Part shown: one piece after another, positions 1 to 8,344 of the stretch | Layout of the letters: each line of letters begins with the position of its first letter | Position numbering within the stretch: the first letter of the stretch is position 1 | Source of the DNA: Bacillus sp. V3-13 | GTDB lineage: Bacteria; Bacillota; Bacilli; Bacillales; Cytobacillaceae | NCBI RefSeq assembly: GCF_002860165.1 | Contig: NZ_PGUZ01000017.1 | Coordinates: 53,677 to 117,676, forward strand | Reading direction: 5' to 3' | Length of the DNA stretch: 64,000 bases | The notes under the pieces: generated by a model | The model's input: the letters and a program-made list of their open reading frames with translations, nothing else | What the model was told of the DNA's origin: nothing | Databases searched by the model: none | Made by a program: the position numbers and the translations under genes

Positions 1-38
1 GCTGGGCGCTGGAGCTGGACATTGAAATGCCTAACTAA
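1..38 (-). repeat. Dispersed intergenic repeat fragment (left edge)
   Basis: Read on the minus strand this stretch contains TGTCCAGCTCCAGCGCCCAG, which resembles a short intergenic repeat I recall as widespread in Bacillus genomes. Positions 10-38 match the reverse complement of the last 29 bases of the window with three differences (26 of 29). It is cut by the window edge, so its full length and ends are unknown. Confidence 0.55.
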
Positions 39-72
39 TTTTTCAAAATTTTTCTTTATTTAACTATAAACT

Positions 73-103
73 AAAGCCGGCATTGAAGTGGCCGGCTTTT
101 TCA
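73..103 (+). terminator. Rho-independent terminator of an upstream gene
   Basis: AAAGCCGGC and GCCGGCTTT form a stem around a 9-base loop, followed by a T-run on the plus strand. It would end a plus-strand gene lying left of the window. It may also stop the converging yrzA transcript, although the minus-strand tail is poorer. Confidence 0.7.
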
Positions 104-106
104 ACA

Positions 107-313
107 TTATCTTTTAGCTTTAAAATGAACAACCGCAGAGTAGAAGGTCCGCCCATTGTCATCTACGTGCATCTGGTGGGAAACAGAATGGACAGTAAGC
201 ATGATCGCTTTATTAATATCGATTTGTTCATTGATTTTCTTTTCTAAAGTTTTTAAATCTGCAGCTTCAAAAAATTCTACTTTATCTTCTAAAAAATCAA
301 ATTGAATGCTCAT
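107..313 (-). CDS. yrzA: YrzA-like small protein (DUF2536 type)
   Basis: This 68-residue, mostly charged soluble protein has no signal peptide or membrane segment. Its size, sequence character (MSIQFDFLEDKVEFF start) and place divergent to yrrT match YrzA of Bacillus, a small protein of unknown function. The ATG is the first in frame. Upstream on the minus strand lies AGAAGGAGCATACG, giving a good ribosome binding site. It is transcribed away from the methionine-salvage operon. The function is unknown and the name rests on synteny plus general similarity. Confidence 0.75.
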   Translation of the reverse strand: MSIQFDFLEDKVEFFEAADLKTLEKKINEQIDINKAIMLTVHSVSHQMHVDDNGRTFYSAVVHFKAKR

Positions 314-434
314 CGTATGCTCCTTCTGTTAAACAAGATTTCTTTTTATTCATTGTAAAGTGCCCAATCTTTTCTAGCAAGCTAATGGTTGCCATGCCGC
401 GAAAAAGTATGGTAAATTGAGAACAAGCTTCAAT

Positions 435-461
435 TAATTCATACTATACTGATGGGAATTA
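435..461. promoter_or_regulatory. Candidate operator/promoter of yrrT operon
   Basis: An inverted repeat AATTC (436-440) and GAATT (456-460) brackets TATACT (445-450), which could be the -10 box. In B. subtilis the yrrT-mtnN-mccAB operon is repressed by CymR, whose sites are dyads with ATTCC/GGAAT-like arms. Placing this dyad as a CymR site is inference from position and symmetry only. Confidence 0.3.
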
Positions 462-483
462 TCACATATGGAGAGTGACTATA

Positions 484-1122
484 ATGGGGAAAGAATTTTT
501 AGAGCTTTTTGAACAATGGGCTGGTTCTTATGATTCCAGTGTGAGCGGTCATGACATTGAATATAAAGAGGTATTTAAAAACTATCAACAAATTCTTGGC
601 GAAGTCGCAGCACGTTCAAAAGGGCATGTTTTGGAATTTGGTGTTGGAACAGGCAACCTTACTGAAACATTACTGGCAAAAGGGCTCAAAGTAACCGGAA
701 TTGAACCTTCTCCGGCGATGAGAAAAATCGCTGAAGAAAAACTGGCAGGGCGAGTGGCTGTCCTGGACGGGGATTTCCTCAGCTTCCCTGAACTTGAACC
801 GTTTCAAACGGTCGTCAGCACATATGCTTTTCACCATTTAACAGATAAAGAAAAAGCCGAGGCGATCGCCCGCTATGGTAATCTTCTCGCTCCCGGTGGT
901 AAAATAGTTTTTGCGGATACAATGTACGAGTCTGCAGAGGCTTATAAAGAGGCGATTGCGGATGCCGTATCAAAAGGTTTTCACAATCTGGCAGAGGATT
1001 TGCAGCGTGAATACTACACGACAATTCCTATTTTAACGGAAATTCTTGAAGCGAACGGCTTCACAGCTAAATTTGAGAAATGCAATGATTTTGTCTGGAT
1101 TATGGAAGGTGAAAAACGTTAA
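484..1122 (+). CDS. yrrT: SAM-dependent methyltransferase YrrT
   Basis: This 212-residue class I methyltransferase carries the SAM-binding motif EFGVGTGNL at residues 51-59. It is the first gene of the yrrT-mtnN-mccA-mccB set that turns methionine-derived S-adenosylhomocysteine into cysteine. The methyl acceptor is not known, so its role may be to generate S-adenosylhomocysteine for MtnN. I chose ATG 484 because GGAGAG lies 8 bases upstream. An in-frame GTG at 475 overlaps that ribosome binding site. The next gene, mtnN, begins 15 bases after the stop. Confidence 0.88.
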   Translation: MGKEFLELFEQWAGSYDSSVSGHDIEYKEVFKNYQQILGEVAARSKGHVLEFGVGTGNLTETLLAKGLKVTGIEPSPAMRKIAEEKLAGRVAVLDGDFLSFPELEPFQTVVSTYAFHHLTDKEKAEAIARYGNLLAPGGKIVFADTMYESAEAYKEAIADAVSKGFHNLAEDLQREYYTTIPILTEILEANGFTAKFEKCNDFVWIMEGEKR

Positions 1123-1137
1123 GAAAGAGGTATATCG

Positions 1138-1842
1138 ATGAAAATAGCCATTATTGGAGCAATGGAAGAAGAAGTAGCGATTCTTCGCGACAACATTTCA
1201 GGCCGGCAGCAAGAAACAATCGCGGGCTGTGAATTTACAAGCGGATCGATGAACGGGGCTGACGTCATCCTGCTTCGTTCCGGGATCGGAAAAGTAAATG
1301 CGGCCATGTCGACATCGATTCTTTTAGAAAAATTCAAGCCTGATTTCGTCATCAATACAGGATCGGCAGGCGGCCTCAATCCCGGCTTGAATGTCGGCGA
1401 CGTTGTGATTTCAACAGAAGTTCGCCACCATGATGTGGATGTTACGGCGTTTGGCTACGAGTATGGCCAGGTTCCCCAGCTGCCGGCTGCCTTTCAAGCT
1501 GACAGCGAATTGATCAGGCTTGCTGAGGATTGTGCAAAAGAAATCGAAGGCACCCAGGTTGTGACAGGATTAATCGCAACAGGTGATTCCTTTATGAGCG
1601 ATCCGGAACGGGTCAAAGAAATCAGCCGTAAATTTACCGATTTGCAGGCGGTCGAAATGGAAGCAGCGGCGATTGCTCAGGTCGCTTATCAATTTAATAA
1701 GCCATTCGTCGTCATTCGTTCTTTATCGGACATTGCCGGCAAAGAGTCGAATGTTTCTTTTGATCAATATTTAGAAAAAGCGGCCTTGAATTCCGCCAAT
1801 CTTGTCATGAAAATCGTCTCCTCATTAAAAAATCATCATTAG
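1138..1842 (+). CDS. mtnN: 5'-methylthioadenosine/S-adenosylhomocysteine nucleosidase
   Basis: MtnN hydrolyses methylthioadenosine and S-adenosylhomocysteine to adenine plus the thio-ribose, feeding S-ribosylhomocysteine (then homocysteine) to the two downstream enzymes and clearing inhibitory SAH. The protein is 234 residues, the usual length. Catalytic residues in the expected frames are Glu12 in the IIGAMEEE start, Glu175 in VEMEA and Asp198 in SLSDIAG. AAAGAGG precedes the ATG. It sits between yrrT and mccA in one tight transcription unit. Confidence 0.96.
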   Translation: MKIAIIGAMEEEVAILRDNISGRQQETIAGCEFTSGSMNGADVILLRSGIGKVNAAMSTSILLEKFKPDFVINTGSAGGLNPGLNVGDVVISTEVRHHDVDVTAFGYEYGQVPQLPAAFQADSELIRLAEDCAKEIEGTQVVTGLIATGDSFMSDPERVKEISRKFTDLQAVEMEAAAIAQVAYQFNKPFVVIRSLSDIAGKESNVSFDQYLEKAALNSANLVMKIVSSLKNHH

Positions 1843-1859
1843 GACGGAGAAGAACGATA

Positions 1860-3921
<2,062 letters not shown>

Positions 3922-3936
3922 ATTTTTAACGTGAAA

Positions 3937-3966
3937 AGGCCGCACCTTTACGGGCGGCCTTCTTTA
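3937..3966 (+). terminator. Terminator after mccB
   Basis: AAGGCCGC pairs with GCGGCCTT around a 10-base loop and is followed by CTTT. It ends the yrrT-mccB unit. Confidence 0.75.
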
Positions 3967-4112
3967 AAAGGTAAGTACAAAATACCAGAGCGGTTGTGGT
4001 ATTTTTTTTACGAGTTTAAGCATTCGCTGGCAAAGCTGACATTTATTACTTCCTCTATGTATCTTGCAAATATGTTAAAGTAATCTGGTAAGTTTAAAAA
4101 CAAGAAGCGCAG

Positions 4113-4385
4113 GTGAATGGGAAAGTGAAACACAGTGCAAAGCATGTTTACGAAAAAATGGTCGATTTTAAAAGGTTCGGAACGATTCTGCTCTCTGTAG
4201 GCGCTTTTTTCTATTTAGGAGCAATTATCCCGTCAGCGGCAAATACGATCGGGGATTTATATATGATGATGGCTGCCTCAACAGGTTTCCTGGCCGGATC
4301 GATTTTTTTCTTTACCGTTTCAAAGCAGTATCGAAGCAAGCTGTCTGAAATGGACGAAGGCGAAGAATATTTAATGAAGAAGTAA
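4113..4385 (+). CDS. yrhC: YrhC-like membrane protein
   Basis: This protein has about 90 residues and two predicted transmembrane segments, roughly residues 23-45 and 50-70, with charged termini. Size, topology and position directly after mccB match YrhC of Bacillus, whose function is unknown. The start is uncertain. GTG at 4113 is the longest frame, while GTG at 4125 would give 86 residues with GGTGAATGGG upstream. No catalytic motif is visible. Confidence 0.75.
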   Translation: MNGKVKHSAKHVYEKMVDFKRFGTILLSVGAFFYLGAIIPSAANTIGDLYMMMAASTGFLAGSIFFFTVSKQYRSKLSEMDEGEEYLMKK

Positions 4386-4409
4386 ACGTCCTTGGCGGGC
4401 GTTTTTTTA
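4385..4409 (+). terminator. Terminator after yrhC
   Basis: ACGTCC and GGGCGT (one G-U pair) form a hairpin immediately downstream of the yrhC stop, followed by seven T residues. Confidence 0.75.
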
Positions 4410-4466
4410 TGCTTTTTTTTAATCGAGATACGGCTCCGGGCTTTTTAACTATTTTTAAGAAAAGGG

Positions 4467-4495
4467 TTTACAACAGGTTGAAGTGTGGATATAAT
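4467..4495 (+). promoter_or_regulatory. Sigma-A promoter of the 26-residue peptide gene
   Basis: TTTACA (4467-4472) and a perfect TATAAT (4490-4495) are separated by exactly 17 bases. Transcription would start near 4502, about 34 bases before the GTG of the peptide gene. This is one of the best vegetative promoter matches in the window. Confidence 0.75.
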
Positions 4496-4535
4496 TACCA
4501 CTGTAAGCAAAAATTCGCAAAGGAGGTCGATTACA

Positions 4536-4616
4536 GTGATCAGAACAGGCAAAGGTATTCATAAAAACTTCATACAGAAAATCACACATTCGACCGCCGG
4601 GGATTGGACTGCTTAA
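4536..4616 (+). CDS. Orphan 26-residue peptide with its own transcription unit
   Basis: GTG 4536 follows AAAGGAGGT at 8-9 bases, and the frame runs 26 codons to TAA. The product begins MIRTGKGIHK and ends HSTAGDWTA. It is hydrophilic, basic at the N-terminal half, without a signal peptide or membrane segment, and has a single Trp near the C-terminus. A consensus promoter lies upstream and a 10-bp terminator hairpin starts 22 bases after the stop, so promoter, ribosome binding site, frame and terminator make a free-standing unit of about 170 bases. I do not recognise a family. It could be a real small protein, a leader peptide for the downstream hairpins, or a dual-function small RNA. Confidence 0.55.
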   Translation: MIRTGKGIHKNFIQKITHSTAGDWTA

Positions 4617-4637
4617 TTTATTCTATAATGTCTATCA

Positions 4638-4671
4638 TGCCGCAGGGAGAATTGTGCCCTGCGGCATTTTT
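4638..4671 (+). terminator. Terminator of the small-peptide unit
   Basis: TGCCGCAGGG and CCCTGCGGCA form a perfect 10-bp stem with a 9-base loop, followed by a run of five T. It closes the unit starting at 4467. Confidence 0.88.
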
Positions 4672-4692
4672 ATGCCTGTTAAACATAGAAAA

Positions 4693-4727
4693 GGCCGCAG
4701 AGTCTGTACTTCTCTGCGGCTTTTTTG
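4693..4727 (+). terminator. Second terminator-like hairpin just before yrzI
   Basis: GCCGCAGAG and CTCTGCGGC form a perfect 9-bp stem followed by TTTTTTG. It shares the CCGCAG/CTGCGG core with the hairpin at 4638-4666, so the arms of the two could pair with each other. Only about 15 bases separate it from the yrzI ribosome binding site, so any transcript reading into yrzI must cross it or start right after it. Confidence 0.8.
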
Positions 4728-4761
4728 CGCGATTGGATAGATAAAGGAGGTGAACATCACT

Positions 4762-4902
4762 ATGACTCTGAACATCCTTTTTTTAACGATAACAATCAAG
4801 AGACGAAAATTATCAGCCGAACAAATGCTTCAAGAAGAACTGGTTCAAAACCTTATGGAAAAAAACAAAGATCGCCAATATTCCATGTATCGTACGTTTT
4901 AA
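4762..4902 (+). CDS. yrzI: YrzI family small protein
   Basis: This 46-residue protein starts MTLNILFLTITIKRRKLS, the characteristic N-terminus of the YrzI family of Bacillus, which is of unknown function and has been associated with sporulating bacilli. A short hydrophobic N-terminal stretch (residues 3-12) is followed by a basic and then a charged helical tail ending MYRTF. AAAGGAGGTG lies at ideal distance from ATG 4762. A second, broken copy follows at 5029. Confidence is high that the gene is real and low about its role. Confidence 0.85.
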   Translation: MTLNILFLTITIKRRKLSAEQMLQEELVQNLMEKNKDRQYSMYRTF

Positions 4903-4942
4903 TCCAATCATCAAAAATTTGAAAAGAAAGGTGGTTTTTTAG

Positions 4943-5002
4943 ATGATATTTTTCATGCAAAATCGTCAAGCTTGCTTATGGGTGGAGAAGGATACCACCT
5001 AA
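4943..5002 (+). CDS. Possible 19-residue peptide
   Basis: ATG 4943 opens a 19-codon frame (MIFFMQNRQACLWVEKDTT) behind AAAGGTGG at a workable distance. It lies between the intact and the broken yrzI copies. Nothing beyond the ribosome binding site supports translation, and it may be chance. No family is recognised. Confidence 0.25.
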   Translation: MIFFMQNRQACLWVEKDTT

Positions 5003-5028
5003 CAGAATAATTTGCAGGAGGTATTTTT

Positions 5029-5168
5029 ATGTATCTCAACATTTTATTGCTGACGCTTATATTTCGGAAAAAGAAAAATCGCAAGTTAAACAGCTAGTCA
5101 ATATTGGTAACAAAATGTTCACAACCCCGAACAGTATGCGCTATGAAAATATGGTACATTCTAAATAA
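5029..5168 (+). pseudogene. Frameshifted second yrzI copy
   Basis: GCAGGAGGT precedes ATG 5029. The first frame reads MYLNILLLTLIFRKKK, very like the YrzI start MTLNILFLTITIKRRK, then stops at TAG 5095-5097 after 22 codons. The -1 frame stays open across the same A-rich run (5067-5078) to TAA 5166-5168, with a charged tail of YrzI-like composition. The whole span is 140 bases; one extra base would make it 141, exactly the length of the intact yrzI gene. Explanations are a decayed paralogue, a sequencing indel, frameshifting in the A-rich run, or a genuine 22-residue short form. Confidence 0.6.
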
Positions 5169-5197
5169 ATCATAAGCTTACTAAAGGGGCGGGGAAC

Positions 5198-5278
5198 ATG
5201 TTCATGATCGTTATCGCATTTTGTATTACCGGGGCAATTGGCTGTATTATTGCAGCCGAGGTAAGTGTGGAAGCTTAA
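5198..5278 (+). CDS. Putative 26-residue membrane peptide
   Basis: ATG 5198 lies behind AAAGGGGCGGGG and opens 26 codons beginning MFMIVIAFCITGAIG and ending EVSVEA. The product is one hydrophobic helix of about 20 residues with a Gly-x3-Gly spacing, two Cys and an acidic C-terminus, typical of single-pass membrane micropeptides. It is followed 20 bases later by a hairpin. I cannot name a family. It ends the small-gene cluster between yrhC and sigK. Confidence 0.45.
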   Translation: MFMIVIAFCITGAIGCIIAAEVSVEA

Positions 5279-5298
5279 TTGTAAACGTAAAAAAACGA

Positions 5299-5336
5299 AG
5301 GCACCAGCCAATCTTATGGCCGGTGCCTGTATTATT
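5299..5336. terminator. Bidirectional terminator hairpin before sigK
   Basis: AGGCACC and GGTGCCT pair, continued by GCC/GGC inside one mismatch. The plus-strand tail is GTATTATTA. The minus strand has a better T-run, so it can act in both directions. Confidence 0.6.
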
Positions 5337-5440
5337 ATCAGGGATAAACTGAATTTACCGAGAATATATTGCTATTTTCACTGATATTTATTAATGATTG
5401 GCAAATCATTTGGTGCAGGAAACATTTTTAAGTCAAAATA

Positions 5441-5467
5441 AATATTCTGGACAGACACAAACATCCC
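5441..5467 (+). promoter_or_regulatory. Candidate sigma-E promoter and SpoIIID site of sigK
   Basis: AATATT (5441-5446) resembles a sigma-E -35 box and CATCCC (5462-5467) is a partial -10 match after a 15-base spacer. CTGGACAGAC (5447-5456) matches the SpoIIID consensus WWRRACARNY at 9 of 10 positions. B. subtilis sigK is switched on by sigma-E together with SpoIIID, so the combination is sensible. The -10 box is weak. Confidence 0.35.
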
Positions 5468-5522
5468 GCTCTTTTCATAGGAATTAATTATAGGCAAAAG
5501 ACTATAAGCGGGGGTGGAAAAA

Positions 5523-6242
5523 ATGTCCGGAATTTTGACAGCGCTTGGTTATTTAGTCAAGGAAATTATTTTTCTGGTTTCCTATGTTAAAAACAACGCA
5601 TTTCCCCAACCGTTATCGTCCGCTGAAGAACGAAAATACTTGAGATTAATGGCCAAAGGGGATGCACATGCCCGCAACATGCTGATTGAACATAATTTAC
5701 GCTTAGTTGCCCATATCGTCAAAAAATTTGAAAATACCGGCGAAGATGCGGAGGATCTTATTTCCATCGGGACAATCGGTTTAATTAAAGCAATCGAGAG
5801 CTACTCAGAGGGAAAAGGGACGAAGCTGGCAACTTATGCGGCCCGCTGTATAGAGAATGAAATACTGATGCACTTACGCGCTTTGAAGAAGACGAAAAAG
5901 GATGTCTCGCTGCACGATCCGATTGGCCAGGATAAAGAAGGCAATGAAATATCCTTGATTGACGTTTTAAAATCCGAGTCCGAGGACGTTATTGATACGA
6001 TTCAATTAAATATGGAGCTTGAAAAGGTAAAGGAATATATTGATGTCCTCGATGATCGTGAAAAAGAAGTGATTGTCGGCCGTTTTGGCCTTGATTTGCA
6101 AAAAGAAAAAACGCAGCGGGAAATCGCCAAAGAACTCGGTATTTCCCGGAGCTATGTATCAAGAATTGAAAAACGGGCCTTAATGAAGATGTTCCACGAA
6201 TTTTACCGGGCAGAGAAAGAAAAGCGAAAAAACAGCAGCTAA
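5523..6242 (+). CDS. sigK: Pro-sigma-K, late mother-cell sporulation sigma factor
   Basis: SigK directs late mother-cell transcription in sporulation (coat, lysis). The 239-residue frame is continuous, so unlike B. subtilis 168 it is not split by a skin prophage and needs no recombinase. Residues 1-20 form the hydrophobic inhibitory pro-sequence. Its end, LVS before [11 protein letters not shown], corresponds to the known SpoIVFB cleavage site (Ser20/Tyr21). Sigma region 2 ([30 protein letters not shown]) and region 4 helix-turn-helix ([23 protein letters not shown]) are intact. ATG 5523 is preferred to GTG 5514 because the GGGGTGG ribosome binding site overlaps the latter. Confidence 0.96.
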   Translation: MSGILTALGYLVKEIIFLVSYVKNNAFPQPLSSAEERKYLRLMAKGDAHARNMLIEHNLRLVAHIVKKFENTGEDAEDLISIGTIGLIKAIESYSEGKGTKLATYAARCIENEILMHLRALKKTKKDVSLHDPIGQDKEGNEISLIDVLKSESEDVIDTIQLNMELEKVKEYIDVLDDREKEVIVGRFGLDLQKEKTQREIAKELGISRSYVSRIEKRALMKMFHEFYRAEKEKRKNSS

Positions 6243-6287
6243 CATCGAATATAACTTTCGTGCGTACAATAAGCTTATCACTATAAC

Positions 6288-6320
6288 GAAGCTTTCCATG
6301 CGAAAATGGGAGGCTTCTTA
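6288..6320 (+). terminator. Probable sigK terminator
   Basis: GAAGCTTTCCA and TGGGAGGCTTC form an 11-bp stem including wobble pairs, 46 bases after sigK. The T-tail is short. Confidence 0.45.
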
Positions 6321-6391
6321 TGGTTGATTTCATAGAATTTTTAAAAAAATAAGCCTATAATAGTTACGTATATATTTAAGGGGGTAACCGG

Positions 6392-8191
6392 ATGACGACA
6401 TCGAAGTATTCAGAAGTATGGGATTTGGATGTATTTTTTAAAGGCGGGAGCGACTCGGACGAATTTACAGCCCACCTCGGGAAGACTGCTGAACATATTA
6501 GCCATTTCCACGAGCGTGTGAAGCTGTGGAGCCCGGTAACGAGCTCAGCGGACAGCAAGGAGCTAACAGAATTAATTGGCGAGTTTGAGAATGTGGCAAA
6601 AATGATCCGCCAGGAAGGGGCTTTCGTCAGCTGTCTCCAGGCGCAAAATACGGAGGATCAAAAAGTAAACGCACTGCGTGTCAAGGTTACAGAATTGAGC
6701 GCCTCGTTCCAGACAGCTTTAACAGTGTTCGACCAGAAATTGACTTCGTATAATCAGGATACATGGGAAGAAATCGTGCAGAGCGAAGGTTTGCAGGACC
6801 TTGCCTTTGTGCTTTCAGAGCGCAGGGAAAGGGCAGCCGAAAAGCTGTCAAAGGAAGAGGAAACGATCATTAATCTTCTTGGTATCGACGGATATCACGG
6901 CTGGAGCCAGATGTATGATTTAATCGTCAGCAATACAAAGATTCCATATACGGAAAACGGTGAAGAAAAGCTTCTTTCAGTCGGACAGGCCGCCAATAAA
7001 TTTTCAAATCCAGACCGTTCGATTAGAAAAGAAGTGTTCCGAAATTGGGAGAAAGCGTGGAATGCGAATTCCGATTATCTTGCGAAAACGCTTAACCATC
7101 TTGCCGGTTTCCGGTTAAATGTATATAAAGCGCGTGGCTGGGAAGACGTCCTGAAAGAACCGCTTGATTTAAACAGGATGAAAAAAGAAACACTTGAAAC
7201 GATGTGGGCGGTTATTTCCGACAATAAAGAGCCGCTCGTTAAATTTCTAAACCGCAAAGCAAAGCTGCTCGGGCTTGAAAAACTAGGCTGGTATGACCTG
7301 GATGCCCCGCTTGGCAAAACCAAATCAAAAATGCCGTATCAGCAAGGTGCGGAGTTTATTACAGAACAATTTGGCCTGTTCGGAGCGGAAATGGCTGATT
7401 ATGCAAAAATGGCATTTGAACAGCGCTGGATTGAAGCTGAAGACCGGGCCGGCAAAGCACCGGGAGGCTTTCATACCTTTTTCCCTGAAAGCAGCCAGTC
7501 ACGGATTTTTATGACATACTCCGGAACACCTTCGAACGTTTCGACATTGGCCCACGAGCTTGGCCATGGATTCCATACGTATGCGATGCGGGACCAGCAT
7601 TTATTAAACCGCAATTATGCGATGAATGTCGCTGAAACAGCTTCAACCTTTGCTGAAATGATCGTCTCGGATGCTTCTGTAAAAAATGCAAAAACAGCAG
7701 AAGAAAAGCTGGCGCTGCTTGAAGATAAAATCCAGCGTTCCGTCGCCCTGTTAATGAATATTCATGCACGATTCCTGTTTGAGACAAGATTTTACAAGGA
7801 AAGAAAGAACGGAATAGTCAGTGCGGAAAGGCTGAATGAATTAATGGTGCAGGCCCAAAAAGAAGCTTACGGGGATGTATTGGAAGAATATCATCCGTCT
7901 TTCTGGGGTTCGAAGCTGCATTTTTATATTACCGGGATTCCTTTTTACAATTTCCCGTATACATTTGGCTATTTATTCTCACTGGGAATATATGCGAGGG
8001 CGTTGGAAGAAGGAAGAGGCTATGAACAGAAATATATCGATTTGCTTAAAGATACTGCTTCAATGACGGTAGAAGAACTGGCGCAAAAGCATTTAAACGA
8101 GGATTTAACAAAAAGGGGCTTCTGGGAACAGGCTGTCAAACTGTGCATCGATGATGTCGAGGAATTCCTTGCGCTTACAGAAAATAAATAA
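6392..8191 (+). CDS. M3 family oligoendopeptidase (PepF-like)
   Basis: This 599-residue cytoplasmic zinc metallopeptidase of family M3 degrades short peptides. The catalytic motif HELGH is at residues 388-392, and the third zinc ligand is Glu415 in NVAETAS, the normal spacing for the family. No signal peptide is seen. The N-terminal helical domain and length fit the PepF/oligoendopeptidase-F clade. GGGGG precedes the ATG. It stands alone between sigK and a converging gene, so context says little about substrate. The exact Bacillus orthologue (YjbG/PepF or another M3 member) is not settled, so no symbol is given. Confidence 0.9.
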   Translation: MTTSKYSEVWDLDVFFKGGSDSDEFTAHLGKTAEHISHFHERVKLWSPVTSSADSKELTELIGEFENVAKMIRQEGAFVSCLQAQNTEDQKVNALRVKVTELSASFQTALTVFDQKLTSYNQDTWEEIVQSEGLQDLAFVLSERRERAAEKLSKEEETIINLLGIDGYHGWSQMYDLIVSNTKIPYTENGEEKLLSVGQAANKFSNPDRSIRKEVFRNWEKAWNANSDYLAKTLNHLAGFRLNVYKARGWEDVLKEPLDLNRMKKETLETMWAVISDNKEPLVKFLNRKAKLLGLEKLGWYDLDAPLGKTKSKMPYQQGAEFITEQFGLFGAEMADYAKMAFEQRWIEAEDRAGKAPGGFHTFFPESSQSRIFMTYSGTPSNVSTLAHELGHGFHTYAMRDQHLLNRNYAMNVAETASTFAEMIVSDASVKNAKTAEEKLALLEDKIQRSVALLMNIHARFLFETRFYKERKNGIVSAERLNELMVQAQKEAYGDVLEEYHPSFWGSKLHFYITGIPFYNFPYTFGYLFSLGIYARALEEGRGYEQKYIDLLKDTASMTVEELAQKHLNEDLTKRGFWEQAVKLCIDDVEEFLALTENK

Positions 8192-8216
8192 CACGTTTTA
8201 ATCAGCGGCTATTGAC

Positions 8217-8258
8217 AAAATGGGTAAGAAAGAATCATTTTTCTTACCCATTTATTTT
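8217..8258. terminator. Bidirectional terminator between converging genes
   Basis: AAATGGGTAAGAAA and TTTCTTACCCATTT form a perfect 14-bp stem with an 8-base loop and T-rich flanks on both strands. It serves the peptidase gene and, from the other side, the reductase gene. Confidence 0.85.
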
Positions 8259-8344
8259 CTATTGTATTTGGTGTGAACCGTTATCGAAAAGAGGCCAGTG
8301 TCCATTGTTTTTATGATGATCCTCTTAACGGTGGACCTTAACTA

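Noticed and set aside
5067..5078. Classical -1 slippery heptamer in the broken yrzI
   Set aside because: The A-run is preceded by G in the zero frame (GAAAAAG), which is not the efficient A-AAA-AAG form, so programmed frameshifting is less likely than an indel.
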